Origin: Bacteroidaceae bacterium
GTDB lineage: Bacteria; Bacteroidota; Bacteroidia; Bacteroidales; Bacteroidaceae
DNA length: 20,088 bases
NCBI GenBank assembly: GCA_900770665.1
Contig: CAAGKZ010000041.1
Location: 1 to 20,088 of the forward strand
Direction: 5' to 3'
Positions within the stretch are counted from its first letter, which is position 1; each line of letters begins with the position of its first letter. The notes under the pieces are model-generated. The model was not told where the DNA came from. It was given only the letters and a program-made list of their open reading frames with translations, and searched no databases. This document shows, piece by piece, positions 1-7,134 of this stretch. The position numbers were made by a program, and so were the translations under genes.

Positions 1-900
1 AACATCTTCGGTACAACCTACAACATCAAGTATCAGGCAAGCGAAAACCTGCACGAAGATATCAAGAGAGTACTTCTTGATGTTGACAACTCGCTCTCAA
101 TGTTCAACAAAAGCTCCATAATAAGCGCATTCAACAGCAACAATGACACCACTGCAAACGAGATGTTCACCGATGTCTTCAACCTTGCACAGGAGGTTTC
201 GGCAAAGACCGCAGGCGCATTCGACATCACGGTAGCGCCATTGGTAAACGCATGGGGATTCGGTTTCAAAGAAGGCACACTACCCGACAGCGCAACAGTA
301 GAGGAGATTCTGCAGAGCGTGGGATACAACAGCGTATCGCTTGTCGATGGCAAGATTGTGAAGCAGAACTTGAGCACAATGCTCGACTGCAGCGCCATTG
401 CAAAAGGTTACGCCTGCGATGCAGTTGCACACATGCTTGACAGCAAAGGTGTAGAGAATTACCTTATTGAGATTGGTGGGGAGGTCGTAACAAAAGGCAA
501 GAATGACAAAGGCGAAGTGTGGAATGTTGCAATTAGTAAACCAGCCGAGAACACCACACCCGAAAACAGCAGCCATCAGGCTGTAATAAGCATCGCAGGA
601 AAAGGCATGGCAACCTCGGGCAACTACCGCAATTTCCGCATTGAGAACGGAAAGAAGTATGCCCACACTATTGACCCGCGAACCGGATACCCAGTGCAAC
701 ATTCGCTGCTCAGCGCAACGGTTATCGCCGAAAACTGCGCAAAAGCCGATGCCTACGCAACCGCATTCATGGTCACCGGACTTGAACAGGCTATCGAACT
801 CTGCAAGTCCGACGACATTGAGGCATTCTTCATATATGCCGACGAAAACGGTGAGATACGGACCTTGGCAACGGATGGTTTCAACAAGTACATCAAATAG
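1..900 (+). CDS. apbE: FAD:protein FMN transferase (ApbE family), 5'-truncated by the window edge
   Basis: The reading frame is open from base 1, so the true start lies outside the window; 299 codons are visible. ApbE enzymes use FAD to attach FMN covalently to a threonine of target flavoproteins (for example Nqr or Rnf subunits) at or outside the cytoplasmic membrane, and many are lipoproteins. Visible family motifs, numbered from base 1, are TAGAFDITVAPLV (about 70-82), LDCSAIAKGYACD (about 128), IGGEVVTKG (about 157), ATSGNYRNF (about 204), HTIDPRTGYP (222-231) and ADAYATAFMVTG (about 249), the last holding the Asp and Thr that ligate Mg2+. The first visible residues, NIFGTTYNIKY, match the start of the mature domain, so only a signal or lipoprotein peptide and a few residues are probably missing. 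The gene ends directly at a strong terminator. Which flavoprotein it modifies cannot be told from this window. Confidence 0.93.
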   Translation, partial: NIFGTTYNIKYQASENLHEDIKRVLLDVDNSLSMFNKSSIISAFNSNNDTTANEMFTDVFNLAQEVSAKTAGAFDITVAPLVNAWGFGFKEGTLPDSATVEEILQSVGYNSVSLVDGKIVKQNLSTMLDCSAIAKGYACDAVAHMLDSKGVENYLIEIGGEVVTKGKNDKGEVWNVAISKPAENTTPENSSHQAVISIAGKGMATSGNYRNFRIENGKKYAHTIDPRTGYPVQHSLLSATVIAENCAKADAYATAFMVTGLEQAIELCKSDDIEAFFIYADENGEIRTLATDGFNKYIK

Positions 901-931
901 AAAAACGGAGCGTTTAAAACGCTCCGTTTTT
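901..931. terminator. Palindromic bidirectional intrinsic terminator
   Basis: A perfect 15-bp inverted repeat starts right after the apbE stop codon. The core stem is ACGGAGCG pairing with CGCTCCGT around a TTTAAAA loop, flanked by AAAA on one side and TTTTT on the other. It therefore works as a U-tract terminator in both directions and serves both apbE (+) and the converging marC-like gene (-), whose stop codon lies 9 bp further on. Confidence 0.9.
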
Positions 932-939
932 CTATTTAA

Positions 940-1554
940 TCAGCCTTGCGTAGAATTCATTGTATCAATGAAGTGAAGCAGATTTGAGGTAAACAGCTTC
1001 ACCGAAATGGCAAGCAGGATTATACCAAAGAACTTGCGGGTAAAATAGATACCGCCTTTACCCAACAGACGCTGCAGATAGGCAGTTGATTTCAACATTA
1101 TAAACACGACAACAGCATTTACAAGCAGGGCAACAAGAATATTTATGCCTGCATATTCAGCCTTCAATGACAAAAGGGTCGTGAATGAACCGGCACCGGC
1201 AAGCAATGGAAAAACAAGTGGAACCATTGTCGCATTGTTTGCCGCAATTGAGGAATCCTTGAATATCTCAATATCAAGCACCATCTCTATTGCCATAAGG
1301 AATATGATGAGTGCACCGGCAACGGCAAAAGAGTTGATATCAACACCAAAAAGGTTAAGAATCCAATCGCCCACAAAGAAGAATATCAACATGAGAGAGA
1401 AGGCATAGAAGACCGCCTTTTTAGGGTCGATTATTTTTCCTTTGTCACGGATTGAAAGCACAATAGGCATGATACCAATGGGGTCTATGACTGCAAACAG
1501 AACTATGAATGCACTCAGGAATTCCACTAAGTTGAAGGTTGAAAATATTTCCAT
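940..1554 (-). CDS. MarC/NAAT-family integral membrane protein
   Basis: This 204-residue protein has about six hydrophobic segments: near 10-30, 45-70, 72-92, 107-130, 135-152 and 175-195. The signature FAVIDPIGIMPIVL at about 19-32 is typical of the MarC family, and a second half-repeat PLVFPLLAGAGS lies near 112-123. MarC proteins sit in the inner membrane. They were first linked to multiple antibiotic resistance, but that link has been disputed, and the only transport activity reported in relatives is amino-acid export, so the substrate is unknown. The length is normal for the family and the ATG start precedes the first membrane segment directly. It is transcribed away from rpsA and converges on apbE, so it appears to be a single-gene unit. 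The family call is secure; function is not. Confidence 0.9.
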   Translation of the reverse strand: MEIFSTFNLVEFLSAFIVLFAVIDPIGIMPIVLSIRDKGKIIDPKKAVFYAFSLMLIFFFVGDWILNLFGVDINSFAVAGALIIFLMAIEMVLDIEIFKDSSIAANNATMVPLVFPLLAGAGSFTTLLSLKAEYAGINILVALLVNAVVVFIMLKSTAYLQRLLGKGGIYFTRKFFGIILLAISVKLFTSNLLHFIDTMNSTQG

Positions 1555-1582
1555 ATTAGTCCTATATATATTATAAGGTCAA

Positions 1583-1590
1583 CAAATATA
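1583..1590 (-). promoter_or_regulatory. Possible -7 element for the marC-like gene
   Basis: On the minus strand this reads TATATTTG, a match to the Bacteroidetes TAnnTTTG -7 motif, 28 bp before the marC-like ATG. A second match, TACATTTG, lies at 1605-1612. Neither has a TTTG at the usual -33 spacing, and the region is AT-rich, so chance matches are likely. Confidence 0.35.
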
Positions 1591-1717
1591 ACGTTACACT
1601 TCTACAAATGTATGTATATTTTTCAAAAGAAAAAGAAACCATAGCCACAAAGGCCAACATTTTAAAAAAAATAACAAAAAACAGCACCCAAAACGCCTGT
1701 ATTTGGCAAAAAAGTTG

Positions 1718-1725
1718 TATCTTTG
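1718..1725 (+). promoter_or_regulatory. -7 promoter element of rpsA
   Basis: TATCTTTG fits the Bacteroidetes primary-sigma -7 consensus TAnnTTTG and is followed by the usual GC-richer GCGGCC. No good TTTG lies at the -33 spacing. Transcription would begin near 1730, giving a leader of about 45 nt. The leader before the ATG at 1776 is AT-rich (CTTTTAAAAAATT) with no Shine-Dalgarno sequence, as is common in this phylum. Confidence 0.7.
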
Positions 1726-1775
1726 CGGCCGAATTCTATCAACATAATGTCTAACTCATTAACTTTTAAAAAATT

Positions 1776-3572
1776 ATGAGCAACGAAATTCTAACAGGTA
1801 CACCCGATTTCAATTGGGAGTCGTACGAGAAAGGCGAGAACATCTCAGGTCTTTCACACGAGCAGCTTGAGCAGGCCTATGATGGCACACTCAACAAGGT
1901 ATCAAGCCGCGAAGTAGTAATGGGTACCGTAATCGGTATCAACAAGCGCGAAGTTATTGTAGACATCAACTACAAGCAGGACGCTATCATCCCCATCAGC
2001 GAGTTCCGTTACAACCCAGACCTTAAGGTAGGCGACCAGGTTGAGGTTTACATCGAGAACTTGGAGGACAAGAAGGGTCAGTTGAACCTTTCACACAAGA
2101 AAGCACGTGCAAGCCGTTCTTGGGAGCTTGTCAACAAGGCTATGGAAGAGCAGGCAGTTGTACGTGGTTACATCAAGTGCCGCACTAAGGGCGGTATGAT
2201 TGTTGACGTATTCGGTATCGAGGCATTCTTGCCAGGTTCACAGATTGACGTTAAGCCTATCCGTGACTACGATGCATACGTTGGCCAGACAGAAGACTTC
2301 AAAATCGTTAAGATCAACCAGGAATTCAAGAACGTTGTTGTTTCTCACAAGGCTCTTATCGAGGCTGAGCTTGAGGAGCAGAAGAAGAAGATCATCAGCA
2401 CACTCGAGAAGGGTCAGGTACTCGAGGGTACAGTCAAGAACATCACTTCTTACGGTGTATTCATCGACCTCGGTGGCGTTGACGGTCTCATCCACATCAC
2501 AGACCTCTCTTGGGGCCGCGTAAACGATCCTACAGAGGTTGTAGCTCTCGACCAGAAGATCAATGTTGTTATCATCGACTTCGATGATGAGAAGAAGCGC
2601 ATTGCTCTCGGCTTGAAGCAGCTCACTCCACACCCATGGGATGCTATCGACGCTGACCTCAAGGTAGGCGACGTAGTTAAGGGTAAGGTAGTTGTTATGG
2701 CCGACTACGGTGCATTCATCGAGATTGCTCCAGGCGTTGAGGGTCTTATCCACGTTTCAGAGATGTCTTGGAACCAGCACTTGCGTTCAGCTCAGGACTT
2801 CATGAAGGTTGGCGAAGAGGTAGAGGCAGTTATCCTCACACTCGACCGCGACGAGCGTAAGATGTCACTCGGTATCAAGCAGCTCAAGGAGGATCCATGG
2901 GCAAGCATCGAGGAGAAGTATCCTATCGGTTCAAAGCACACTGCAAAGGTTCGCAACTTCACCAACTTCGGTATCTTCGTTGAGATTGAGGAGGGTGTTG
3001 ACGGCCTTATCCACATCAGCGACCTCTCTTGGACAAAGAAGGTTAAGCACCCATCTGAGTTCACACAGATTGGTGAGGCTATCGATGTTCAGGTATTGGA
3101 GATCGACAAGGAGAACCGCCGCTTGAGCCTTGGTCACAAGCAGCTCGAGGAGAACCCATGGGATGTATTCGAGACAGTATTCACTGTTGGTTCAATCCAC
3201 GAGGGTGTTATCACAGAGCTCATCGACAAGGGCGCAGTCGTTTCATTGCCTTACGGCGTTGAGGGCTTCGCTACTCCAAAGCACCTCGTTAAGGAGGATG
3301 GCACACAGGCTGCTGCAGAGGAGAAGTTGTCATTCAAGGTAATCGAGTTCAACAAGGAGGCTAAGCGCATCATCCTTTCTCACAGCCGCATCTTCGAGGA
3401 TGCTGCCAAGGAGGAGGAGAAGGCTGAGAAGAAGGCCGCTGCTGCAGCTCGCAAGAGCAAGAAGGCAGAGGAGGCAGCTCCTGCAATCCAGAACCAGGCT
3501 GCTTCAACAACTCTCGGCGACATCGACGCACTTGCTGCTCTCAAGAGCAAGCTCGAGGGTAAAGGTGAATAA
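1776..3572 (+). CDS. rpsA: 30S ribosomal protein S1
   Basis: This 598-residue protein has six consecutive S1 (OB-fold) RNA-binding domains at about 45-107, 126-193, 212-283, 298-369, 384-456 and 472-537. Domains 3 to 5 are the most canonical, each with a YGVFIDL/FGIFVEI-type strand followed by GLIHISDLSW. S1 binds mRNA on the small ribosomal subunit and helps initiation, which matters in bacteria with few Shine-Dalgarno sites. After domain 6 comes a charged low-complexity tail rich in Ala, Lys and Glu (about 541-566), then TTLGDIDALAALKSKLEGKGE-like sequence at the end. Strong use of AAG, GAG, CTC and CAC codons fits high expression. The ATG lies 51 bp after the -7 element, and the gene is monocistronic, bounded by its own terminator. 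Confidence 0.97.
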   Translation: MSNEILTGTPDFNWESYEKGENISGLSHEQLEQAYDGTLNKVSSREVVMGTVIGINKREVIVDINYKQDAIIPISEFRYNPDLKVGDQVEVYIENLEDKKGQLNLSHKKARASRSWELVNKAMEEQAVVRGYIKCRTKGGMIVDVFGIEAFLPGSQIDVKPIRDYDAYVGQTEDFKIVKINQEFKNVVVSHKALIEAELEEQKKKIISTLEKGQVLEGTVKNITSYGVFIDLGGVDGLIHITDLSWGRVNDPTEVVALDQKINVVIIDFDDEKKRIALGLKQLTPHPWDAIDADLKVGDVVKGKVVVMADYGAFIEIAPGVEGLIHVSEMSWNQHLRSAQDFMKVGEEVEAVILTLDRDERKMSLGIKQLKEDPWASIEEKYPIGSKHTAKVRNFTNFGIFVEIEEGVDGLIHISDLSWTKKVKHPSEFTQIGEAIDVQVLEIDKENRRLSLGHKQLEENPWDVFETVFTVGSIHEGVITELIDKGAVVSLPYGVEGFATPKHLVKEDGTQAAAEEKLSFKVIEFNKEAKRIILSHSRIFEDAAKEEEKAEKKAAAAARKSKKAEEAAPAIQNQAASTTLGDIDALAALKSKLEGKGE

Positions 3573-3598
3573 TTGAATTGATTCACACAATATCTACG

Positions 3599-3634
3599 GT
3601 TAAGGCTGTCCATGCGGACAGCCTTAACTTTTTT
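3599..3634 (+). terminator. Intrinsic terminator of rpsA
   Basis: A 13-bp perfect stem (GTTAAGGCTGTCC pairing with GGACAGCCTTAAC) has a 4-nt ATGC loop and is followed directly by six T residues. It lies 26 bp after the rpsA stop codon and separates rpsA from the rnz promoter. Confidence 0.93.
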
Positions 3635-3655
3635 ATTTCAAATAGTGATAGACTA

Positions 3656-3687
3656 TTTGCTTTTTAGCACTCTAATAAGTAAATTTG
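3656..3687 (+). promoter_or_regulatory. Full Bacteroidetes promoter of rnz (-33 TTTG, -7 TAAATTTG)
   Basis: TTTG at 3656-3659 and TAAATTTG at 3680-3687 are separated by 20 bp, the canonical arrangement for the Bacteroidetes housekeeping sigma factor. It is the best promoter in the window. The last G of the -7 element is only 7 bp before the rnz ATG at 3695, so the predicted transcription start falls within a few bases of the start codon. Confidence 0.8.
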
Positions 3688-3694
3688 CGACACT

Positions 3695-4609
3695 ATGGAG
3701 CCATTCGAGATACACATATTAGGTTGCGGTTCGGCATTGCCAACAACACGACACAACGCAAGCGCACAGATAATAAAGATTGGGAACAAGCAGTTCATGG
3801 TCGATTGTGGCGAGGGCACACAAGTGCAGCTGCGCCGTAATCACATACACTTCTCGTTCATCAACCACATCTTCATCTCTCATCTGCACGGTGACCACTG
3901 CTTTGGATTGATAGGTCTCATATCCACCTTTGCACTGCTCGGACGCACTGCCCCACTGCACATTTACGCAGACCCGAACCTCGAAGAGGTGATGAAACCG
4001 CAGATAGATTTTTTCTGCAAGGGAATGAACTATCCGCTCTTTTTCCATAGCATAGACGCGACAAAGCAGCAGATAATCTTTGAGGACAATACCATAACTG
4101 TGGAGACCATCCCACTAAAGCACCGCATGCCATGCTGTGGATTCCTTTTCCGCGAAAAGCCAAAGCAGCGCCACCTGATAGGCGACATGGTGAATTTCTA
4201 CAATATACCCACCTACATGCGCCAGGCCATCAAGGATGGTGCCGACTACACCACCCCCGACGGCGAGACAATCCCCAACGGCAGGCTCACAAAGGATGCC
4301 GACCGCTCACGCTCCTATGCCTACTGCAGCGACACTGCGCCCTGCGACAACAGCATGCAGCTTAAAGATGTAGACCTGCTTTACCATGAAGCGACATTTG
4401 CCGACAGCGAAAAGGAGCGTGCCGCGCAGACATTCCATAGCACCGCGCGTCAGGCCGCACAGATAGCAAGTAGCGCCGGTGTCAAAAGGCTGGTCATAGG
4501 GCACTACTCTTCGCGCTATGATACACCCGATACCCTGCAGAAAGAAGCACGGGAAATTTTTCCGGCAACAATAGCCGCCAATGAAGGAGAAACTATCCGA
4601 ATCGATTAA
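3695..4609 (+). CDS. rnz: Ribonuclease Z (tRNA 3' endonuclease)
   Basis: RNase Z is a zinc-dependent metallo-beta-lactamase-fold endonuclease that trims the 3' trailer of tRNA precursors. The 304-residue length is normal for the short bacterial form. Visible motifs are ILGCGSALPTTRHNAS (8-23), the substrate-side VDCGEGTQVQLRR (36-48), the zinc motif HLHGDH (63-68), the KHR element (142-144), CSDT (211-214, supplying an Asp ligand), YHEATF (230-235), HST (248-250) and the final ligand histidine in IGHYSSRY (H270). MEPFEIHILGCGSALPT resembles the normal N-terminus of homologues, which supports the ATG at 3695 even though it sits almost at the predicted transcription start. The 3' end overlaps the sigma-factor gene by 29 bp, suggesting co-transcription. 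Confidence 0.95.
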   Translation: MEPFEIHILGCGSALPTTRHNASAQIIKIGNKQFMVDCGEGTQVQLRRNHIHFSFINHIFISHLHGDHCFGLIGLISTFALLGRTAPLHIYADPNLEEVMKPQIDFFCKGMNYPLFFHSIDATKQQIIFEDNTITVETIPLKHRMPCCGFLFREKPKQRHLIGDMVNFYNIPTYMRQAIKDGADYTTPDGETIPNGRLTKDADRSRSYAYCSDTAPCDNSMQLKDVDLLYHEATFADSEKERAAQTFHSTARQAAQIASSAGVKRLVIGHYSSRYDTPDTLQKEAREIFPATIAANEGETIRID

Positions 4610-5207
4610 ACCTTCAGCCCTTACTCTTATCAAAAGAAAAACACGCGCAACAGTGCCCAAAAAGGAATACAACGAAGAGACGATAACTGCTCAGCTCAAG
4701 GACGATAGACTGAAAGCCGCAGCATTCTCCGCTATTGTCAAAGAACATAGCGAGAGTATCTATTGGCACATAAGACGCATGGTTCTGGAGCACGAGGACG
4801 CCAACGACATTGTACAGAACACCTTTGTAAAGGCATGGACAAACATTGACAGTTTCCAGGGCAAATCAAAGATTTCAACCTGGCTCTACCGCATTGCCAT
4901 AAACGAGACACTGACTTTCCTTAACAAGAACCACAACTGTCTTGTTTCACTCGACACACCCGAGGGTGCAATTGCCGAACAACTTGAGAGCGACAGATAT
5001 TTCTGCGGTGACAAAGCCGAAGCCGCGCTGCAGGAAGCCATTGCCCACCTGCCCCAAAAGCAACGGCTTGTATTCACCATGAAATACTACAATGAGATGA
5101 AATACGAAGAGATGTCCAAAATCCTTGACACCAGCGTTGGAGCACTAAAAGCCTCGTACCACATTGCCGTGAAAAAGATTGAGGAATATTTAAGCGAACC
5201 CGATTAA
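4581..5207 (+). CDS. ECF-type RNA polymerase sigma factor (sigma-70 family)
   Basis: The product has sigma region 2 at about 47-118 (EHEDANDIVQNTFVKAW, then STWLYRIAINETLTFLNKN) and region 4 at about 150-205 (LPQKQRLVFTMKYYNEMKYEEM, then a helix-turn-helix ending GALKASYHIAVKKIEEYL). Region 3 is absent, as in extracytoplasmic-function factors. It should direct RNA polymerase to stress or envelope promoters. The ATG at 4581 gives 208 residues and overlaps rnz by 29 bp, leaving about 30 N-terminal residues not expected in relatives; an in-frame GTG at 4653 would give 184 residues and fits typical homologues better. A candidate anti-sigma gene follows after 42 bp. The arrangement recalls the EcfO/Reo oxidative-stress system of Bacteroides fragilis, but I cannot establish orthology from sequence alone. 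Confidence 0.92.
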   Translation: MKEKLSESIKPSALTLIKRKTRATVPKKEYNEETITAQLKDDRLKAAAFSAIVKEHSESIYWHIRRMVLEHEDANDIVQNTFVKAWTNIDSFQGKSKISTWLYRIAINETLTFLNKNHNCLVSLDTPEGAIAEQLESDRYFCGDKAEAALQEAIAHLPQKQRLVFTMKYYNEMKYEEMSKILDTSVGALKASYHIAVKKIEEYLSEPD

Positions 5208-5249
5208 ACCATCAGCGAAAAAACATATCATATAATCAGAAGTTGATTT

Positions 5250-5600
5250 ATGGAGAATAAACATAATACAAAAAAAGAGGTTTTCACTGTACCGGAAGGT
5301 TATTTCGAACAGTTGAACAACGACATCCTCAAGGCGACTGTCGGCAACAATGTTGCCACTCCACGCCACAAGCGTCACGTAATCGGCAGGTTCTACCGAC
5401 TTACAGCCTGTGCCGCTGCCGTTGCAATACTTCTTGTATTTGCCGGCAATCTGCTTGCGCCGCGCAACACTGCAGACAGCAACACTGCCGAAACAGAAGG
5501 CACACTTGCCGAGAATGAATATATCGACAACATCTATGACAGCTACTCAATAGACGAGTACACATTCTATTGTTACTTGACCGACACGGATTTTGAATAA
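5250..5600 (+). CDS. Small single-pass membrane protein, probable anti-sigma factor
   Basis: The 116-residue product has a short cytoplasmic N-terminus with FTVPEGYFEQLNNDI (about 12-26), a motif common at the start of Bacteroidetes anti-sigma-like proteins. A basic stretch (HKRHVIGRFYR) precedes one membrane segment at about 51-70. The last 45 residues are acidic and rich in Tyr, Asp and Glu and would be periplasmic. No signal peptide or zinc-binding HxxxCxxC anti-sigma motif is present. Its place 42 bp after an ECF sigma gene and 17 bp before a secreted Spy-like protein suggests that it tethers the sigma factor to the membrane and releases it on an envelope signal. That role is inferred from context and topology; the gene could also be a regulated membrane protein of unrelated function. 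Confidence 0.75.
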   Translation: MENKHNTKKEVFTVPEGYFEQLNNDILKATVGNNVATPRHKRHVIGRFYRLTACAAAVAILLVFAGNLLAPRNTADSNTAETEGTLAENEYIDNIYDSYSIDEYTFYCYLTDTDFE

Positions 5601-5617
5601 ACAAACAATTGGACGAT

Positions 5618-6094
5618 ATGAGAAAATTTATATTAGCATCACTGCTCTTGTTCATCACAACTATGACAGCAGGCGCACAGGAGAACAACAACAGAAAGCC
5701 GCACTTTTCACCCGAGGAATTCCAGGCAAAGCAAAGGACGTATATAACAGAAAAGGCCGAGTTGTCTCCCGAAGAGGCTGATGCATTTTTCCCGTTATTC
5801 TTTGAACTGCAGAAGAAGAAGTTCGACCTTGAACGTGGTGCACGCAAGGATTTCAAGAGACAGCGTGGCGTGCAGATGACCGAAGAGGAGTGCCGCAAAT
5901 TTGTATATAACATGGCGGATGTAAAGATTGAGGTTGCGAAACTCGAAAGAGAATATACCGACAAATATCTTAAGGTACTCCCGGCATGCAAGGTACGCAG
6001 GGTACAACACGCCGAAGTTTCATTCCAGCGCCACCTGATGAAAGAGATGATAGAGCATCGCAACAGCAGGCAGGGAAATTGTCAGGCTGAATAA
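5618..6094 (+). CDS. Secreted Spy/CpxP-like periplasmic protein
   Basis: The 158-residue product starts with a clear signal peptide, MRKFILASLLLFITTMTAGA, with probable cleavage before QENNN. The mature part is helical and highly charged. The segment AELSPEEADAFFPLFFELQKKK (about 47-68) resembles the LTPEQ-type helices of Spy/CpxP-related proteins, which act as ATP-independent chaperones or stress sensors in the periplasm. I chose the ATG at 5618; a TTG 9 bp upstream would only add three residues before the signal peptide. It ends the rnz/sigma/anti-sigma block and is a natural candidate for a target or feedback regulator of that sigma factor. The function is inferred from fold-like similarity and context, since relatives in this phylum are mostly uncharacterised. 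Confidence 0.75.
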   Translation: MRKFILASLLLFITTMTAGAQENNNRKPHFSPEEFQAKQRTYITEKAELSPEEADAFFPLFFELQKKKFDLERGARKDFKRQRGVQMTEEECRKFVYNMADVKIEVAKLEREYTDKYLKVLPACKVRRVQHAEVSFQRHLMKEMIEHRNSRQGNCQAE

Positions 6095-6136
6095 AAGAGA
6101 ACCCATACACTTTAAAGGGTTTCCTTATACAGAAAA

Positions 6137-6177
6137 AGCAAAACAGGATGAGCGTTACTGCTCATCCTGTTTTGCTT
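6137..6177. terminator. Bidirectional terminator overlapping the 3' end of mazG
   Basis: A perfect 18-bp inverted repeat (6137-6153 plus the base before it, pairing with 6160-6177) encloses a 6-nt GTTACT loop. The GC-rich core is CAGGATGAGC pairing with GCTCATCCTG. On the minus strand the core is followed by TTTTGCTTTTT, a good U-tract; on the plus strand by TTTTGCTTCG. The mazG stop codon (6155-6157) lies in the loop, so one arm encodes the last residues of MazG. It would end both the sigma-factor operon (+) and mazG (-). Confidence 0.85.
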
Positions 6178-6940
6178 CGTTCCAAAGGGTATCCATCTCC
6201 TCGAGCGACATATCACGCAGGTTACGTCCCTGCCCTATCGAATGTTGCTCGACATAACCAAAACGGCGGCGGAACTTGGTATTTGTCTGTTCAAGAGCAT
6301 TGTCGGGGTTAATACCATAAAGGCGCGATGCATTCACAAGACTGAACAGCAAATCACCGAACTCTTTTTCCATGTTCACGGCATCGCCACGCTGCATTTC
6401 CTGTTCAACCTCGGCTATTTCCTCCTTCACCTTTGCCCACACATCCTCTTTCTTTTCCCAGTCAAAGCCCACATTGGCAGCCTTCTCCTGCATGCGATAG
6501 GCCTTTATCAGCGACGGCATTGAGGCGGGAACTCCACTGAGAATGGTCTTGTTACCATCCTTTTCGGTCATTTTCAGCTGCTCCCAGTTCTTGCACACCT
6601 CACCGGCAGTCTCGGCCACTGCGTCACCAAACACGTGCGGATGACGATAGATGAGCTTGTCGCACAGGCGGTCACATACATCCTTCATGTCAAACTGCTG
6701 CTTTTCACAGGCAATCTTTGCATAGAAAGCAACGTGCAGCAGCACATCACCCAACTCCTTGCATATATTCTGCGTGTCATCGGCCACAAGGGCATCGGAC
6801 AACTCAAAACACTCCTCTATGGTATTGGAACGCAGACTGCTGTTTGTCTGTTTTCTGTCCCATGGACATTTCTCGCGCAACTCATCAAGGACGTCAAGGA
6901 AACGTCCGAAGGCTTCCAAAATCTCTTCTCTGCTATGCAT
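6155..6940 (-). CDS. mazG: Nucleoside triphosphate pyrophosphohydrolase MazG
   Basis: MazG hydrolyses NTPs and dNTPs to the monophosphate plus pyrophosphate, cleaning the nucleotide pool, and in E. coli it also affects ppGpp levels. The 261 residues match the two-domain bacterial form. The N-terminal domain has CPWDRKQTNSSLRSNTIEECFEL (about 25-47), with the Mg2+-binding EECFE and the downstream KELGDVLLHVAFYAKIA helix. The second domain begins with VGFDWEKKEDVWAKVKEEIAEVEQEM and has KEFGDLLFSLVNASR. The ending LWNEAKQDEQ is encoded within the terminator hairpin. The gene stands alone on the minus strand, divergent from valS, with a plausible promoter 24 bp upstream. Identity is secure. Confidence 0.95.
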   Translation of the reverse strand: MHSREEILEAFGRFLDVLDELREKCPWDRKQTNSSLRSNTIEECFELSDALVADDTQNICKELGDVLLHVAFYAKIACEKQQFDMKDVCDRLCDKLIYRHPHVFGDAVAETAGEVCKNWEQLKMTEKDGNKTILSGVPASMPSLIKAYRMQEKAANVGFDWEKKEDVWAKVKEEIAEVEQEMQRGDAVNMEKEFGDLLFSLVNASRLYGINPDNALEQTNTKFRRRFGYVEQHSIGQGRNLRDMSLEEMDTLWNEAKQDEQ

Positions 6941-6963
6941 AAGTATTATTCATTTACAAAATG

Positions 6964-6992
6964 CAAAAATAGAACAAAAGAGCGAATTCAAA
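6964..6992 (-). promoter_or_regulatory. Probable mazG promoter
   Basis: On the minus strand the -7 element is TATTTTTG (6964-6971), and a TTTG (6989-6992) lies 17 bp upstream as a candidate -33, slightly closer than the usual 19-21 bp. The -7 element is 24 bp before the mazG ATG. Confidence 0.5.
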
Positions 6993-7076
6993 AACCACAG
7001 CCGTTATTTTACACCGACAACGTCCATTTTTGTTATTTTTTTGTCCCACAAAGACGGATATTTTAATAATAAGAGT

Positions 7077-7084
7077 TAACTTTG
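7077..7084 (+). promoter_or_regulatory. -7 promoter element of valS
   Basis: TAACTTTG fits TAnnTTTG and is followed by GCA. It lies 50 bp before the valS ATG. No TTTG stands at the standard -33 spacing. The leader contains a 9-bp direct repeat AATTTGGAA (7086-7094 and 7102-7110) of unknown significance, and no Shine-Dalgarno sequence. Confidence 0.65.
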
Positions 7085-7134
7085 CAATTTGGAAAATATT
7101 TAATTTGGAATAAAAATATAAAATTCAAAATACT

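Noticed and set aside
1726..1775. Possible riboswitch or autoregulatory structure in the rpsA leader
   Set aside because: The leader is only about 45 nt, AT-rich, and has no convincing stem.
2238..2753. Minus-strand open frame of 171 codons inside rpsA
   Set aside because: It arises from the strong codon bias of rpsA and shows no family features or start signals.
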